In this document: in pieces, positions 26,617 to 36,211 of the stretch
Position numbering within the stretch: position 1 is the stretch's first letter
How the letters are laid out: each line of letters opens with the position of its first letter
Notes under the pieces: model-generated
What the model was told of the DNA's origin: nothing
Seen by the model: the letters and a program-made list of their open reading frames with translations, nothing else
The model's database searches: none
DNA from: Paraburkholderia sartisoli
GTDB lineage: Bacteria; Pseudomonadota; Gammaproteobacteria; Burkholderiales; Burkholderiaceae
DNA: 64,000 bases
NCBI RefSeq assembly: GCF_900107685.1
Contig: NZ_FNRQ01000004.1
Span: 62,001-126,000, forward strand
Direction: 5' to 3'
Made by a program: the position numbers and the translations under genes

Positions 26617-26901
26617 ATGAGTGTTCCAGAAAAACAGAATCCGCCGGATGCAGGGCAGACACAGCGAACACGCGCGCATGACATGGAGCGAGCCATGAAA
26701 ACCGATTCGACCAGCGAACGGCCACGCAGAAAGCAGCCTTCCAAGGCGATGCTCAATTTCCTCACCGTACTGGTCGGGCTCGCGGTGCTGGCCGTGGGGC
26801 TCGCCTATCTGATCCTCAACGAAGTGCCCGTTTTTGCCATCCCGCTCGTGGTGACGATGCCGATAATCGCCGCCGTCGCGTTCCGGAACATCTGGGACTG
26901 A
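26617..26901 (+). CDS. Small membrane protein (94 aa)
   Basis: A 94-residue protein with an N-terminal charged region of about 45 residues and two predicted membrane segments (about 47-67 and 71-88). Start uncertain: ATG 26617 has no good ribosome site, and an ATG at 26695 would give 68 residues. Function unknown. Confidence 0.5.
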   Translation: MSVPEKQNPPDAGQTQRTRAHDMERAMKTDSTSERPRRKQPSKAMLNFLTVLVGLAVLAVGLAYLILNEVPVFAIPLVVTMPIIAAVAFRNIWD

Positions 26902-27150
26902 GCGCGGCAGGAAGCAACATTGTGCCGCCAGCCGCACGCGCGGCTGTGCTTACGGTTGTGCCCGCAACGGCCATCCTCACCTCGTCGAGCTGGGCTCAAC
27001 TGCCCGCCAGAACCACCACCCACCTCGCGTCAGACCGCGCGCCCCCGCGCTTGCCTTCGTCTCGCCGACATATTTCCCTCAAGTTCCCTTCATTGCGGTC
27101 GATATAGCAGGATAACGGGGAAAACATTCAGGAAGACGAGGGGCTGAGTC
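26902..27150. promoter_or_regulatory. Promoter region of the GGDEF-EAL gene
   Basis: About 250 noncoding bases. I see no operator or riboswitch-like fold by eye. It should hold the promoter of the downstream gene. Confidence 0.3.
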
Positions 27151-29982
27151 ATGGGGAACATGTCACCGTCATCCAGCCAGCGACAGCCGTCTGGGGAAAG
27201 TTTGCTTCGCGTGGCGCGGGAAAACGGCATTACCCGCTCGTGGGCCTGGTACCGCGCGGGCGAACAGTTGCACCTTGCCTGCGCGGGCGGCGCGCGGCGG
27301 GACTGGCCGCGCTTTATCGGCGAGGACGACCTGCCGCGCGTCTGCGCGACGCTGCGCTGGCACGCGCGGCCGACCGGCCGGGGCGAAAGCGTGCTCGGCT
27401 GGCTGCTGACCGGCGCCGAACACGCCGACGACCCCGCGTTCGCGGAATTCGCCCGCCATATCGGCGAAGAGGCGCAGGCCGAAGCGCTCGCGCGCGCGCA
27501 GAACGTGCAGCGCGTGCTGTACGACATCGCCTATCTCTCCAGTTCGATCAGCGACCGCACGGCGTTCCTGCACGCCGTTCACGCGCGCCTCGGCACGCTG
27601 ATCGACGCCGAGAACTTCTACCTCGCGCTGTACGACCCGGCAACGAGCATGGTGACGTATCCGTACTACGTCGACGTGATCGACACGGAAGCCGTCGATC
27701 CCGGCCACATGGACCGTGTCGATCCCGACCAGCTTTCGTTGACCGGTCGCGTGATCACCACCGGCCAGCCGCTTCTGATCGGCGCCGCCGGCATCGCCGC
27801 GGCCGAGGCCGCCGGCCACTTCCGTTGCGTCGGGCAGCGCCCCGAATTCTGGATGGGCGCGCCGCTCAAGAACGCGTCGGACCAGGTAATCGGCATGGTG
27901 GCGATGCAGGTCTACGACGAGTCGCGCATCTATACCGCCGAAGACCGCGCGCTGTTTCTGGTCGTCGCGCGCCACGTGGCGATGGCGCTCGACCGTATCC
28001 TGCATCGCGTCGATCTCGAACAGCAGGTCGCCGTGCGCACCGCCGAACTCTCGAAGCTGAACGACACGCTGCGCCTCGAAATCGCCGAGCGCAAGCGCGC
28101 GGAACATCTGCAGGCGGCGCTCTTCGAGATCGCCGGGCTGTCGAGCCAGTCCGTCGAAATCAGCGATTTTTTTCGAAGCCTGCACAAGATCGTCGGTGGC
28201 CTGCTGTATGCGCGCAACTTCTATATCGCGCTCTACGATTCGTTTACCGACGAAGTCTCCTTTCCGTATTTCGTCGACGAAAAGGTGCGCGAGCGGCCCC
28301 CGCCGCGCAGCGGCAAGCGCGGTTTCACCGAATATCTGATCCGTCAGGCCGTGCCGTGCCTGATCCACCGGGACGAATCCATCCGGCTCGTCGAGCTGGG
28401 TGAAATCGAGTACGACAACGTCCTGTCGCAATCCTGGCTCGGCATTCCGCTCTTCGATCGCGACACGGTGTGCGGCGTGCTCGTCGTGCAAAGCTATACG
28501 CCGCGCGTGCGTTACGACGCGCACGATCAGGAAGTGCTGACATTCGTGTCGCGTCACATCGATACGGCGCTCGCGCGCCGCCGTGCCGCCGCCGCGCTGC
28601 AGGCCGCGAATCTCGAACTCGAGGCGCGCGTGCATGAGCGCACGCGCGAACTCGACGACGCCAACGCGCGGCTGCTGCACGAAAACTTTCACGACGCGCT
28701 GACCGGCCTGCCGAATCGCGCGCATCTGCGTCAACGGCTCGAAAGCGCGTGGCACGCGCACTGCACGGAAGGCACGACGCTGTCGGTGCTGTTTATCGAC
28801 CTCGACCGATTCAAGGTCGTCAACGACAGCCTCGGCCACCATTTCGGCGACGCGATGCTGGTTCAGGTGGCCGGGCGCCTGCGCGACTGCATGCGCCGCG
28901 ACGACCTGCTCGCGCGCCTCGGCGGCGACGAATTCGCCGTCATGGTGCCGGGCGCGCCGTTGCCGGTGGTGCTCGCGATGGCGGAACGGATCCTCGCCGC
29001 GTTCGACCAGCCGTTCAACATCGGCGAACACGTGGTGTTTTCGACGTGTAGCGTCGGTATCGTGGATGCGGACAGCAAGTTCCATTCGGCGCCGGCCGAT
29101 CTGCTGCGCGACGCCGACACCGCGATGTATCGCGTGAAGAATCGCGGCCGCGACAGCTTCGCGGTGTTCAACCAGGCGTTGCGCCGCGAGCTGTCGGACC
29201 AGATCGAAACAGAAGGCGCGCTGCGCCAGGCGCTCAACCGCGACGACGAGCTGCTGCCGTATTTCCAGCCGATCGTCGACGTGAAGACGGGCCAGCTCGT
29301 CGCGCTCGAAGCGCTGGTGCGCTGGCGCCAGCCGAACGGCGATGTCTGGGTGCCAGGACGTTTCCTGCCGGCCGTCGAAGGGCTGAAGCTGCTCGGACGG
29401 CTCGACATGTACATGCTCACGCGCGTCGCGCTGATCCTCGCCCGGGCCGACCACGCGGACTGGCCGCCCGTACACGTGAACCTGTCGAGCTACAGCATCA
29501 CGCGCCCCGAATTCGCCGACGAGGTGCTCGAACTGTTGAGCCGTCACCGCGTGCATCCGTCGCGCATCTCGCTGGAACTGACCGAGGGCGCGCTGATCGC
29601 CGAGCCGGACCTCGCGCGCACGACGATGCAAAAGCTCGCGAAAAACGGCATGTCCGTGGTGCTGGACGATTTCGGCACCGGCTTCTCGTCGCTGAGCTAC
29701 GTGCATCAATACCACTTCAGCGGCCTGAAAATCGACAAATCGTTCGTGCTCGAACTGACGTCGAGCGCGCGCAGCCGCGCGATCGTGCGCGCCATCGTGC
29801 GGATGGCCGAGTCGCTGGAACTGGACGTCGTCGCCGAAGGTGTCGAGGACGAAGCGACGCTCGCGATGCTGCGCGGCATCGGCGCATCGCAGGTGCAGGG
29901 CTATTACATCGCGCGGCCGATGTCGCTGGACAACCTGATGTGCTCTTCGCTGGCGCCGGGAAAGCGCACCGTGGAGCAATAG
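27151..29982 (+). CDS. GAF-GAF-GGDEF-EAL cyclic-di-GMP protein
   Basis: A 943-residue cytoplasmic signalling protein. It has a novel N-terminal part (about 1-120), GAF domains at about 125-280 and 325-470 joined by helices, then GGDEF (the motif GGDEF begins at residue 591) and EAL (EAL at 720-722, ALEALVRW). EAL-type residues are all visible: DDFGTGF (839), KIDKSFV and EGVEDEA. The active-site RxxD-type inhibitory site was not clearly seen. Both catalytic motifs look intact, so it could make or degrade c-di-GMP according to ligands bound by the GAF domains. Family members control biofilm and motility. No adjacent partner gene. Confidence 0.93.
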   Translation: MGNMSPSSSQRQPSGESLLRVARENGITRSWAWYRAGEQLHLACAGGARRDWPRFIGEDDLPRVCATLRWHARPTGRGESVLGWLLTGAEHADDPAFAEFARHIGEEAQAEALARAQNVQRVLYDIAYLSSSISDRTAFLHAVHARLGTLIDAENFYLALYDPATSMVTYPYYVDVIDTEAVDPGHMDRVDPDQLSLTGRVITTGQPLLIGAAGIAAAEAAGHFRCVGQRPEFWMGAPLKNASDQVIGMVAMQVYDESRIYTAEDRALFLVVARHVAMALDRILHRVDLEQQVAVRTAELSKLNDTLRLEIAERKRAEHLQAALFEIAGLSSQSVEISDFFRSLHKIVGGLLYARNFYIALYDSFTDEVSFPYFVDEKVRERPPPRSGKRGFTEYLIRQAVPCLIHRDESIRLVELGEIEYDNVLSQSWLGIPLFDRDTVCGVLVVQSYTPRVRYDAHDQEVLTFVSRHIDTALARRRAAAALQAANLELEARVHERTRELDDANARLLHENFHDALTGLPNRAHLRQRLESAWHAHCTEGTTLSVLFIDLDRFKVVNDSLGHHFGDAMLVQVAGRLRDCMRRDDLLARLGGDEFAVMVPGAPLPVVLAMAERILAAFDQPFNIGEHVVFSTCSVGIVDADSKFHSAPADLLRDADTAMYRVKNRGRDSFAVFNQALRRELSDQIETEGALRQALNRDDELLPYFQPIVDVKTGQLVALEALVRWRQPNGDVWVPGRFLPAVEGLKLLGRLDMYMLTRVALILARADHADWPPVHVNLSSYSITRPEFADEVLELLSRHRVHPSRISLELTEGALIAEPDLARTTMQKLAKNGMSVVLDDFGTGFSSLSYVHQYHFSGLKIDKSFVLELTSSARSRAIVRAIVRMAESLELDVVAEGVEDEATLAMLRGIGASQVQGYYIARPMSLDNLMCSSLAPGKRTVEQ

Positions 29983-30004
29983 CGACCCGGCGCACGATGC
30001 GCGC

Positions 30005-30481
30005 TCAGCAGCCCTGACCGCTCGCCATCCTGCTCATCGCATCTTTCATTTCTTCAGGTGTGACGTCGCGCTTGTGCGTCGCAACAGACCAGCGGTGCCC
30101 GAACGGATCTTCCAGCTGTCCATAGCGGTCACCCCAGAACATGTCGGCCGCGGGCATCGTAATCGTCGCGCCGGCTGCCGCGGCCTGCTGCATCACGGCA
30201 TCCGCGTCCTCCACGTACAGGTGGATCGTCACCGGCGTGCCTTTCAGCGTTTTCGGCCCGACCATGTGGTAGTCCGGTGCTTCATCGACGAGCATGATCG
30301 CGGCGTCGCCGATTCGCAGGCTCGCGTGCATCAGCTTGCCGTCCGGTCCCGCCATCCGGACCAGCTCGACGGCATTGAACGCTTTCTTGTAGAACTCGAT
30401 CGCGTCGGCCGCGCCTGCGCAAATCAGATGCGGCGTGATCGAATGCATGCCCTCAGGAACGGGTTTGACAGAGGTACTCAT
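30005..30481 (-). CDS. VOC/glyoxalase-fold protein (PhnB-like)
   Basis: A 158-residue single-subunit VOC protein with two beta-alpha-beta-beta-beta modules (start [21 protein letters not shown], middle [13 protein letters not shown], end [22 protein letters not shown]). The PhnB/YnfC-like group are usually metal-dependent but often lack proven activity. ATG 30481 with GGAG upstream; the open frame beyond has no site. The divergently transcribed next gene is a chemoreceptor. Function not known. Confidence 0.85.
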   Translation of the reverse strand: MSTSVKPVPEGMHSITPHLICAGAADAIEFYKKAFNAVELVRMAGPDGKLMHASLRIGDAAIMLVDEAPDYHMVGPKTLKGTPVTIHLYVEDADAVMQQAAAAGATITMPAADMFWGDRYGQLEDPFGHRWSVATHKRDVTPEEMKDAMSRMASGQGC

Positions 30482-30770
30482 GGTGGCGGCTCCTTCATTG
30501 GGTTGGGGTAAGGAGGGCCGTGACAAACTCCGCGCCTCCTTCTTCACGACGGGCGGCCACGCTGCAAATCGACACCGCCCGGGAATTTTTTTGACTGCCC
30601 GCCGGCCCGATCCGTTCGACTGCGACCGGCTGCCCGGACACACAGCACAGGACGACATGATCTGCCCCCAGGGTTTCCATCCACAACATATCGGGCGCCC
30701 TTCTGCCGATAACACAGGGAGGCAGGGTTGTTTCATTCATCGTTCGGTACGGGCACACGAGGTTGCCGTA
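30482..30770. other. Divergent promoter region between VOC protein and chemoreceptor
   Basis: About 290 noncoding bases that should hold promoters for both genes. A longer open frame continues upstream of the chemoreceptor start but is not supported by a ribosome site or homology. Confidence 0.35.
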
Positions 30771-32423
30771 ATGCAAACACTTAGCTTCCGAAAGAAACTC
30801 TGGTTGCCGCTGGTCGTCAGCCTGCTCGCGCTGCTTCTCGTTTCGGTGGCCGCCGCGTGGCAGTCGCGGCAGACGCGTATCGAGGAACGCAAGAACGATC
30901 TCGTCAACGTCGCGCATGTTGGTCTGAGCATTGTCACCGAATACGCGGCGCTAGCGAAAAGCGGCGCGCTCACCGAAGCAGAAGCGCGCAAACAGGCGCT
31001 CGACCGCCTGCGTGACGTGCGTTACGGCGAGGACGGTTACTTCCTCGTCCTCGATTCGACGCCGCGGATGGTGATGCATCCGATCAAGCCGGCCACGAAC
31101 GGCAAGGACCTGCGCAGCAGCGCGGACGCCGACGGCCGCCACCACTACGTGACGTTCGCGACGGTCGCGCAGCAGCCCGAAGGCGGCTTCGTCGACTATG
31201 TGTTCACGCGTCCCAATGCGAAAGACGGCGCGGCGGTCGACAAGATCGGTTACGTGGTGCGCTACGCGCCGTGGGACTGGATCATCGCCACCGGCGCCTA
31301 CGTCGACGATATCAACGCTGCGCTCGTGCGCTCGCTGTGGTTCGCGGCCGGCGTGTTCGTCCTGCTGGCGACGCTCCTCGCGACCCTCGTCGCGTTCACG
31401 AACCGCAGCATCCAGCGCACGATCGGTGGCGATCCAGCGAGCGCCGCGCGGGTCGCCGATTCGATCGCGGCAGGCGATCTCACGGTTGCGATCGAAACCC
31501 GCACCGACGACACAACGAGCCTCATGCTGGCGATGCGCGGCATGCGCGACGCGCTGGGCCGCACGATCGGCCAGATACGCGATTCCGCCGACCAGGTCGC
31601 CACCGCATCGCGCGAAATCGCCACCGGCAACGCCGACCTTTCCGCGCGCACCGAAAGCCAGGCGGCATCGCTCGAGGAAGCAGCATCGAGCATGGAGGAA
31701 ATCACCTCGATGCTGCGCCAGACCGCCGATCACGCGGGTACCGCCAGCCAGCTCGCGAGCGGCGCCGTGCAGATCGCCGGTCGCGGCGAGACGATGGTGA
31801 TGGAGGTCGTCACCGCGATGCGCGGTATCTCCGACGAATCGCGCAAGATGGAGGACATCGTCGGCGTCATCGAAGGCATCGCGTTCCAGACCAACATCCT
31901 CGCGCTCAATGCCGCTGTCGAAGCGGCACGCGCGGGCGAAGAGGGACGCGGCTTCGCGGTGGTCGCGGGCGAGGTGCGCACGCTTGCGCAGCGCAGCGCG
32001 ACGGCCGCGAAGGAAATCCGCGCGCTGATCCAGAGCGCGGTCGGCAAGGTGGGCACGGGCGCGGCGCTCGTCGAACGCACAGGTGAGACGATCCAGGAGA
32101 CGCGCACGGCGATTGCGCGCGTGACGGACGTCGTGCAGGAAATCGCGGCGGCCGCGGCGCAGCAGAGCACGGGCGTCGAGCAGGTCAACTCCGCGGTCGC
32201 GCAGATGGATACGATGACGCAGCAAAACGCCGCGCTCGTCGAAGAGGCTGCTGCGGCGGCGGAATCGCTCGAGGAACAGGCGCGGCAGTTGCAGGCCGTG
32301 ATCGTGAGTTTTCGCACCGGCCATTCCGATGCGAATGATGAATGGCACGGCATGGCTGCGGCGGGCGCGGCGTCGAAGCCGGCGCCTCGCGCGAATCAGG
32401 CGCGCCGGCAAGTGCCTGCGTAG
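30771..32423 (+). CDS. Methyl-accepting chemotaxis protein with Cache domain
   Basis: A 550-residue chemoreceptor. It has an N-terminal membrane segment, a periplasmic single Cache domain (about 30-180; [19 protein letters not shown]), a second membrane segment (about 185-210), HAMP and the cytoplasmic MCP hairpin with the conserved tip [37 protein letters not shown] chose ATG 30771 because the signal anchor starts there. It should sense a small molecule (Cache domains often bind organic acids or amino acids) and signal to CheA. No che genes nearby. Confidence 0.92.
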   Translation: MQTLSFRKKLWLPLVVSLLALLLVSVAAAWQSRQTRIEERKNDLVNVAHVGLSIVTEYAALAKSGALTEAEARKQALDRLRDVRYGEDGYFLVLDSTPRMVMHPIKPATNGKDLRSSADADGRHHYVTFATVAQQPEGGFVDYVFTRPNAKDGAAVDKIGYVVRYAPWDWIIATGAYVDDINAALVRSLWFAAGVFVLLATLLATLVAFTNRSIQRTIGGDPASAARVADSIAAGDLTVAIETRTDDTTSLMLAMRGMRDALGRTIGQIRDSADQVATASREIATGNADLSARTESQAASLEEAASSMEEITSMLRQTADHAGTASQLASGAVQIAGRGETMVMEVVTAMRGISDESRKMEDIVGVIEGIAFQTNILALNAAVEAARAGEEGRGFAVVAGEVRTLAQRSATAAKEIRALIQSAVGKVGTGAALVERTGETIQETRTAIARVTDVVQEIAAAAAQQSTGVEQVNSAVAQMDTMTQQNAALVEEAAAAAESLEEQARQLQAVIVSFRTGHSDANDEWHGMAAAGAASKPAPRANQARRQVPA

Positions 32424-32522
32424 ATTGCGGGTATTGCCCTCATGCGCCGCTGGGCGCGGCTCACCGGTACAGGCAAACCGGTCTGCCGCGAACAGCGAAC
32501 GATGCAGACGACACGCGCGGAC

Positions 32523-33878
32523 CTACCGTGAAGCCGGATGGTCCTTGCTGCGCAGCGTGGCGGGCACGCCATAGAGCAGGATCAACGCACACGCGAGGCT
32601 CGTTGCACCGATCACGTAGAGCGCTGGCGTCGTGCTGCCGGTCAGGTCCCTGATGCGACCCACCATCACCGGGCTCACGATGCCGCCGAGCTGCCCGAGC
32701 GTATTGATGAGCGCGATGCCGCCGGCCGCCCCGGCACCCGTCAGGAGCTTCGGCGGAAGCGCCCAGAACGCGGGAATCGATGCCACCACCCCTGCCCCCA
32801 TCACGCCGAGCGCAACAATCAACCAGGTGGTCTGCCTGTCGAAATAACCGGCCGCGAAGAACCCGAGCGCGGCCATCACCAGCAGTGCGCAGACAAACTT
32901 GCGCCGCTCCCCTGTTGCATCCGACATGCGCCCCACCACGACCATGCAGATCGCACCACACAGATACGGCACGGCGGTTAGCAGACCGATGACCGTCGGA
33001 TTCTGCGTGCCGGCGGCACGGATCAGGTGCGGCGCCCAGAAATTCAGCCCGTACGACGCGACCTGGATCAGGAAATAGATCAGGCCCAGCGTAAGAAAGC
33101 CGGGAGTCTTTATCGCACCGCCGAGCGAATGGCCGCCGGTATCGCGCGGTTCCTGCTGCGTGATCCGCGCGGAAAGGTACTGTTTTTCCGCACCGGAGAG
33201 CCAGGGTGCGTCTTCGATGCGGTCCTTCAGCACCTTGAGCACAAGTACACCCAGCAACACGCATGGCAGGCCGCCCAGCAGAAACAGCCAGTGCCAGCCC
33301 GGCATGCCCCACGTGCCGCTCAGGTGCCCAAGCACGAGCCCCGACAGCGGTGCGCCGACCAGCCCCGAAAACGCCGATGCCAGAAACAGCAGCGACGTGA
33401 TGCGCCCGCGATAGCTCGCCGGGAACCAGAGCGTCAGGTAATACAGCACGCCGGGTGCAAACCCCGCTTCCATCGCGCCAATGAGAAAGCGCAACCCGTA
33501 AAACTGCCACTCGGTGTGGACGAAGACCATCGCCGCCGTCGCGAGTCCCCACGAAATCATGATGCGTGCGATCCAGCGCCGCGCGCCGACTTTGTACAGC
33601 AACATGTTGCCCGGCACTTCGAAGAGCACATAACCGATCACGAAGAGACTCGCGCCGAGTCCATACGCGGTGTTGGTGAATCCAAGATCGTGCTGCAACT
33701 GGAACTTCGCGAAACTGATGTTGATCCGGTCAAAAAACGCGAACAGGTAGCAGATCATGATCAACGGCATCAGTCGCCAGGCGACCTTGCGGATGATCGT
33801 GTTCGTTCCCTGCCGGGTTTCCGGAATCTGCCCGGCTTCGTGATCCCGCGGATTGCCGAGGGCGCCCAGATCGCTCAT
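32523..33878 (-). CDS. MFS transporter (anion:cation symporter family)
   Basis: A 451-residue, 12-segment importer of the ACS family (phthalate, tartrate, galactonate and related acids). The signature is the first-segment LFAFFDRINISFAKFQLQHDLG and the cytoplasmic loop RWIARIMISWG. It starts at ATG 33878, and the LysR/CoA-transferase/lyase genes follow on its upstream side, so it is probably the uptake system for the acid degraded by those enzymes. Spacing to the lyase stop is about 70 bases, same direction, so cotranscription is likely. Confidence 0.88.
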   Translation of the reverse strand: MSDLGALGNPRDHEAGQIPETRQGTNTIIRKVAWRLMPLIMICYLFAFFDRINISFAKFQLQHDLGFTNTAYGLGASLFVIGYVLFEVPGNMLLYKVGARRWIARIMISWGLATAAMVFVHTEWQFYGLRFLIGAMEAGFAPGVLYYLTLWFPASYRGRITSLLFLASAFSGLVGAPLSGLVLGHLSGTWGMPGWHWLFLLGGLPCVLLGVLVLKVLKDRIEDAPWLSGAEKQYLSARITQQEPRDTGGHSLGGAIKTPGFLTLGLIYFLIQVASYGLNFWAPHLIRAAGTQNPTVIGLLTAVPYLCGAICMVVVGRMSDATGERRKFVCALLVMAALGFFAAGYFDRQTTWLIVALGVMGAGVVASIPAFWALPPKLLTGAGAAGGIALINTLGQLGGIVSPVMVGRIRDLTGSTTPALYVIGATSLACALILLYGVPATLRSKDHPASR

Positions 33879-33947
33879 GTCTGTCTCCTGTGCCGGACTC
33901 GCGCGTGCGCGGTCCGGTCGAATGTCAATGAAAAGGTGGGAATGGTG

Positions 33948-34901
33948 TTAAACGATGCTGCGAACGTAGTCCGGCACGGGATGCACGTCGCAATTGCGGC
34001 CGGCTTTCGCAAGCTGTCCCGGCACGTCGTGACCGAGCAGCGCAGGCAGTACACGCGACAGTTCGAGCAGCTTCACGAGATCGATGCCAGTCGGAATGCC
34101 CATCTCGTCACACAGATTGACGAGATCTTCCGTGCAGATGTTGCCCGACGCGCCCGGGGCAAACGGACAGCCGCCGAGGCCGCCAAGCGCCGCGTCGAAA
34201 CGCCGTGCGCCCGCTTCATACGCGGCCAGCACGTTCGCGAGGCCCAGACCGCGTGTGTTGTGAAAGTGCAGCGTCAACGCGTCAGGGCCGACGCGTTCGA
34301 GCGCGCGCGCGACGATGCGCGCCACCTGACGCGGATTCGCCATGCCGGTGGTGTCCGCGAGCGTCACCCCTTGCAGGCCGAGTTCGAGATACGTGTCGAC
34401 GGTTGCCATCACGCGGTCTTCGTCGATTGCACCTTCGAACGGGCAGCCGAACGCGGTCGCCACCGTGCCGTTCAGCGACACATGCGAACCCTTGACAAGG
34501 CTCACGATATCGGCAAAGCCCGCCAGCGACTGCTCGCAGCTCATGCGCATGTTCGCGCGGTTGTGCGTCTGGCTCGCGGACATCACGAGGTTCAGTTCGT
34601 CGGCGAGTGCGGCGACCGCGCGCTGCGCGCCCTTCACGTTCGGCACCAGCGCAACGTAGATCACATCGGAAGACCGTTTGATGCGGTCAAACACCGCGTC
34701 GCCGTCGCGCAATGCCGGGATCGCTTTCGGCGAGACAAACGAGCCGGCTTCGATACGCGAGAATCCGGCGCCCGAAAGCTGATCGATCAACGCGACCTTG
34801 TCGTCGGTTTCGACCCATGTCGGCTCGATTTGCAGCCCGTCGCGCGGGGCGACTTCCTGCACGATCAACGTGTCGTGCAGCAGGTTGGGCGCGCCGTTCA
34901 T
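33948..34901 (-). CDS. HMG-CoA lyase-like aldolase
   Basis: A 317-residue TIM-barrel lyase of the HMGL/DRE family. EVAPRDGLQIEP is the metal/substrate motif (usually PRDGLQ), and the catalytic cysteine loop GLGGCPFAPGASGNICTEDL is near the end. It would split a 3-hydroxy-3-methylglutaryl-CoA-like substrate to acetyl-CoA and a ketoacid. Its ATG overlaps the CoA-transferase stop by four bases (34898-34901), so the two are translated together. The pair suggests activation by CoA transfer then cleavage. Confidence 0.92.
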   Translation of the reverse strand: MNGAPNLLHDTLIVQEVAPRDGLQIEPTWVETDDKVALIDQLSGAGFSRIEAGSFVSPKAIPALRDGDAVFDRIKRSSDVIYVALVPNVKGAQRAVAALADELNLVMSASQTHNRANMRMSCEQSLAGFADIVSLVKGSHVSLNGTVATAFGCPFEGAIDEDRVMATVDTYLELGLQGVTLADTTGMANPRQVARIVARALERVGPDALTLHFHNTRGLGLANVLAAYEAGARRFDAALGGLGGCPFAPGASGNICTEDLVNLCDEMGIPTGIDLVKLLELSRVLPALLGHDVPGQLAKAGRNCDVHPVPDYVRSIV

Positions 34902-36091
34902 TGCACCGCTCCCGCGCGGCGCAACTGCTCGATTTCAGGCGCGCTGAAGCCGAGTTCCGCCAGCACCGGGTCCGTGTGTTCGCCCAGCGTCGGGCCTTGC
35001 CAGCGCACCGCGCCCGGTGTGTCGGACAGCTTCGGCACGATGCCCGGCATCCTGACCGGCGTGCCGTCCGGCAAGCTCGCCTGAAGCAGCATCTCGCGCG
35101 CCGCGTAATGCGGATCGGCGACGATGTCGGCGATCGAATAAATGCGGCCGGCCGGCACCTGTGCCCGTTCGAGCGCGGCAAGAATGTCGCTGGTCGAATG
35201 GTGCGAGGTCCATGCGGTGATCGCCGCGTCGAGCATCGTGCTCTGCGCGGCACGGCCGTCGTTATGCGCAAGCGCCGGGTCATCGGCGAGATCGTCACGG
35301 CCGATCACCTGCATCAGGCGCCGGAAAATCGGGTCGCTGTTGCCCGCGATCACGACGTAGCCGCCATCTTCGCTGCGATACGTGTTCGATGGCGCGATTC
35401 CCGGCAGCGCGCCGCCGCTGCGTTCACGCACGTGTCCGAGCAGATCGTATTCGGGCACGAGGCTTTCCATCAGGTTGAACACACTTTCCACCAGCGACAC
35501 GTCGACAACCTGGCCGTCGCCCTGTCCCGTCTTCACGCGCAGCACCGACATCAGCGCGCCGATCACGCCGTGCAGCGAAGCGAGCGAATCGCCCAGACTC
35601 ACACCGACGCGTGCCGGCGCGCCGTCAACGTCGCCTGTCGTGTAACGGATACCGCCCATTGCCTCGCCGATCGCGCCAAAGCCCGGACGGTCGCGATACG
35701 GGCCCGACTGGCCGTATCCGGAGATACGCACCATCGTGAGCCTGGGGTTGATTCCGTGCAGCACGTCCCAGCCGAGGCCGAGACGTTCGAGCGCGCCGGG
35801 GCGCAGGTTTTCGATGACGATATCGACGTCGGCCGCGAGGCATTTGACGACGGCGACGCCTTCGGTGGATTTCAGGTTCACGCAGATCGACTTCTTGTTG
35901 CGCGACTGCAGATACCACCACAGCGACGTGCCTTCGTGCAGCTTGCGCCATTTGCGCAGCGGATCGCCGTCGTTCGGCGCTTCGATCTTGATGACTTCCG
36001 CACCGAATTCCGCCAGCATCCTGGCAGCGAACGGCGCGGCGATAAGGGTGCCGATTTCGATGACCCGAATCCCCTTCAAGGGTCCACTCAT
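34898..36091 (-). CDS. CaiB/BaiF-type (class III) CoA transferase
   Basis: A 397-residue family III CoA transferase (formyl-CoA and carnitine/succinyl type). GIRVIEIGTLIAAPFAARMLAEFGAEVIKIE at the start is typical, and the aspartate of SLGDSLASLHGVIGAL fits the catalytic position of the family. ATG 36091 with GGAG upstream. It would load CoA onto the acid that is then cut by the neighbouring HMGL-like enzyme. The acid is unknown (3-hydroxy-3-methylglutarate or a related hydroxy-dicarboxylate is a fair guess). Confidence 0.92.
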   Translation of the reverse strand: MSGPLKGIRVIEIGTLIAAPFAARMLAEFGAEVIKIEAPNDGDPLRKWRKLHEGTSLWWYLQSRNKKSICVNLKSTEGVAVVKCLAADVDIVIENLRPGALERLGLGWDVLHGINPRLTMVRISGYGQSGPYRDRPGFGAIGEAMGGIRYTTGDVDGAPARVGVSLGDSLASLHGVIGALMSVLRVKTGQGDGQVVDVSLVESVFNLMESLVPEYDLLGHVRERSGGALPGIAPSNTYRSEDGGYVVIAGNSDPIFRRLMQVIGRDDLADDPALAHNDGRAAQSTMLDAAITAWTSHHSTSDILAALERAQVPAGRIYSIADIVADPHYAAREMLLQASLPDGTPVRMPGIVPKLSDTPGAVRWQGPTLGEHTDPVLAELGFSAPEIEQLRRAGAVQ

Positions 36092-36211
36092 GATGCTGTC
36101 TCCCGATCGTGTTTCGAATGGGAGCCAGCTTATGGGCGACGCTCGCGCGGCGTCCAGCCGCAATCCGGCAACGAGCGTTCGCCAGACGCGAACGCTCGCC
36201 AGCGGCAGGGT

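Noticed and set aside
27169..29979. Long minus-strand open frame (about 936 codons) opposite the GGDEF-EAL gene
   Set aside because: A high-GC antisense shadow: no ribosome site or recognisable domain, and the opposite strand has a strong family match over its full length.
33027..35084. Long + strand open frame opposite the MFS and lyase genes
   Set aside because: Same shadow pattern; no domain, no ribosome site.
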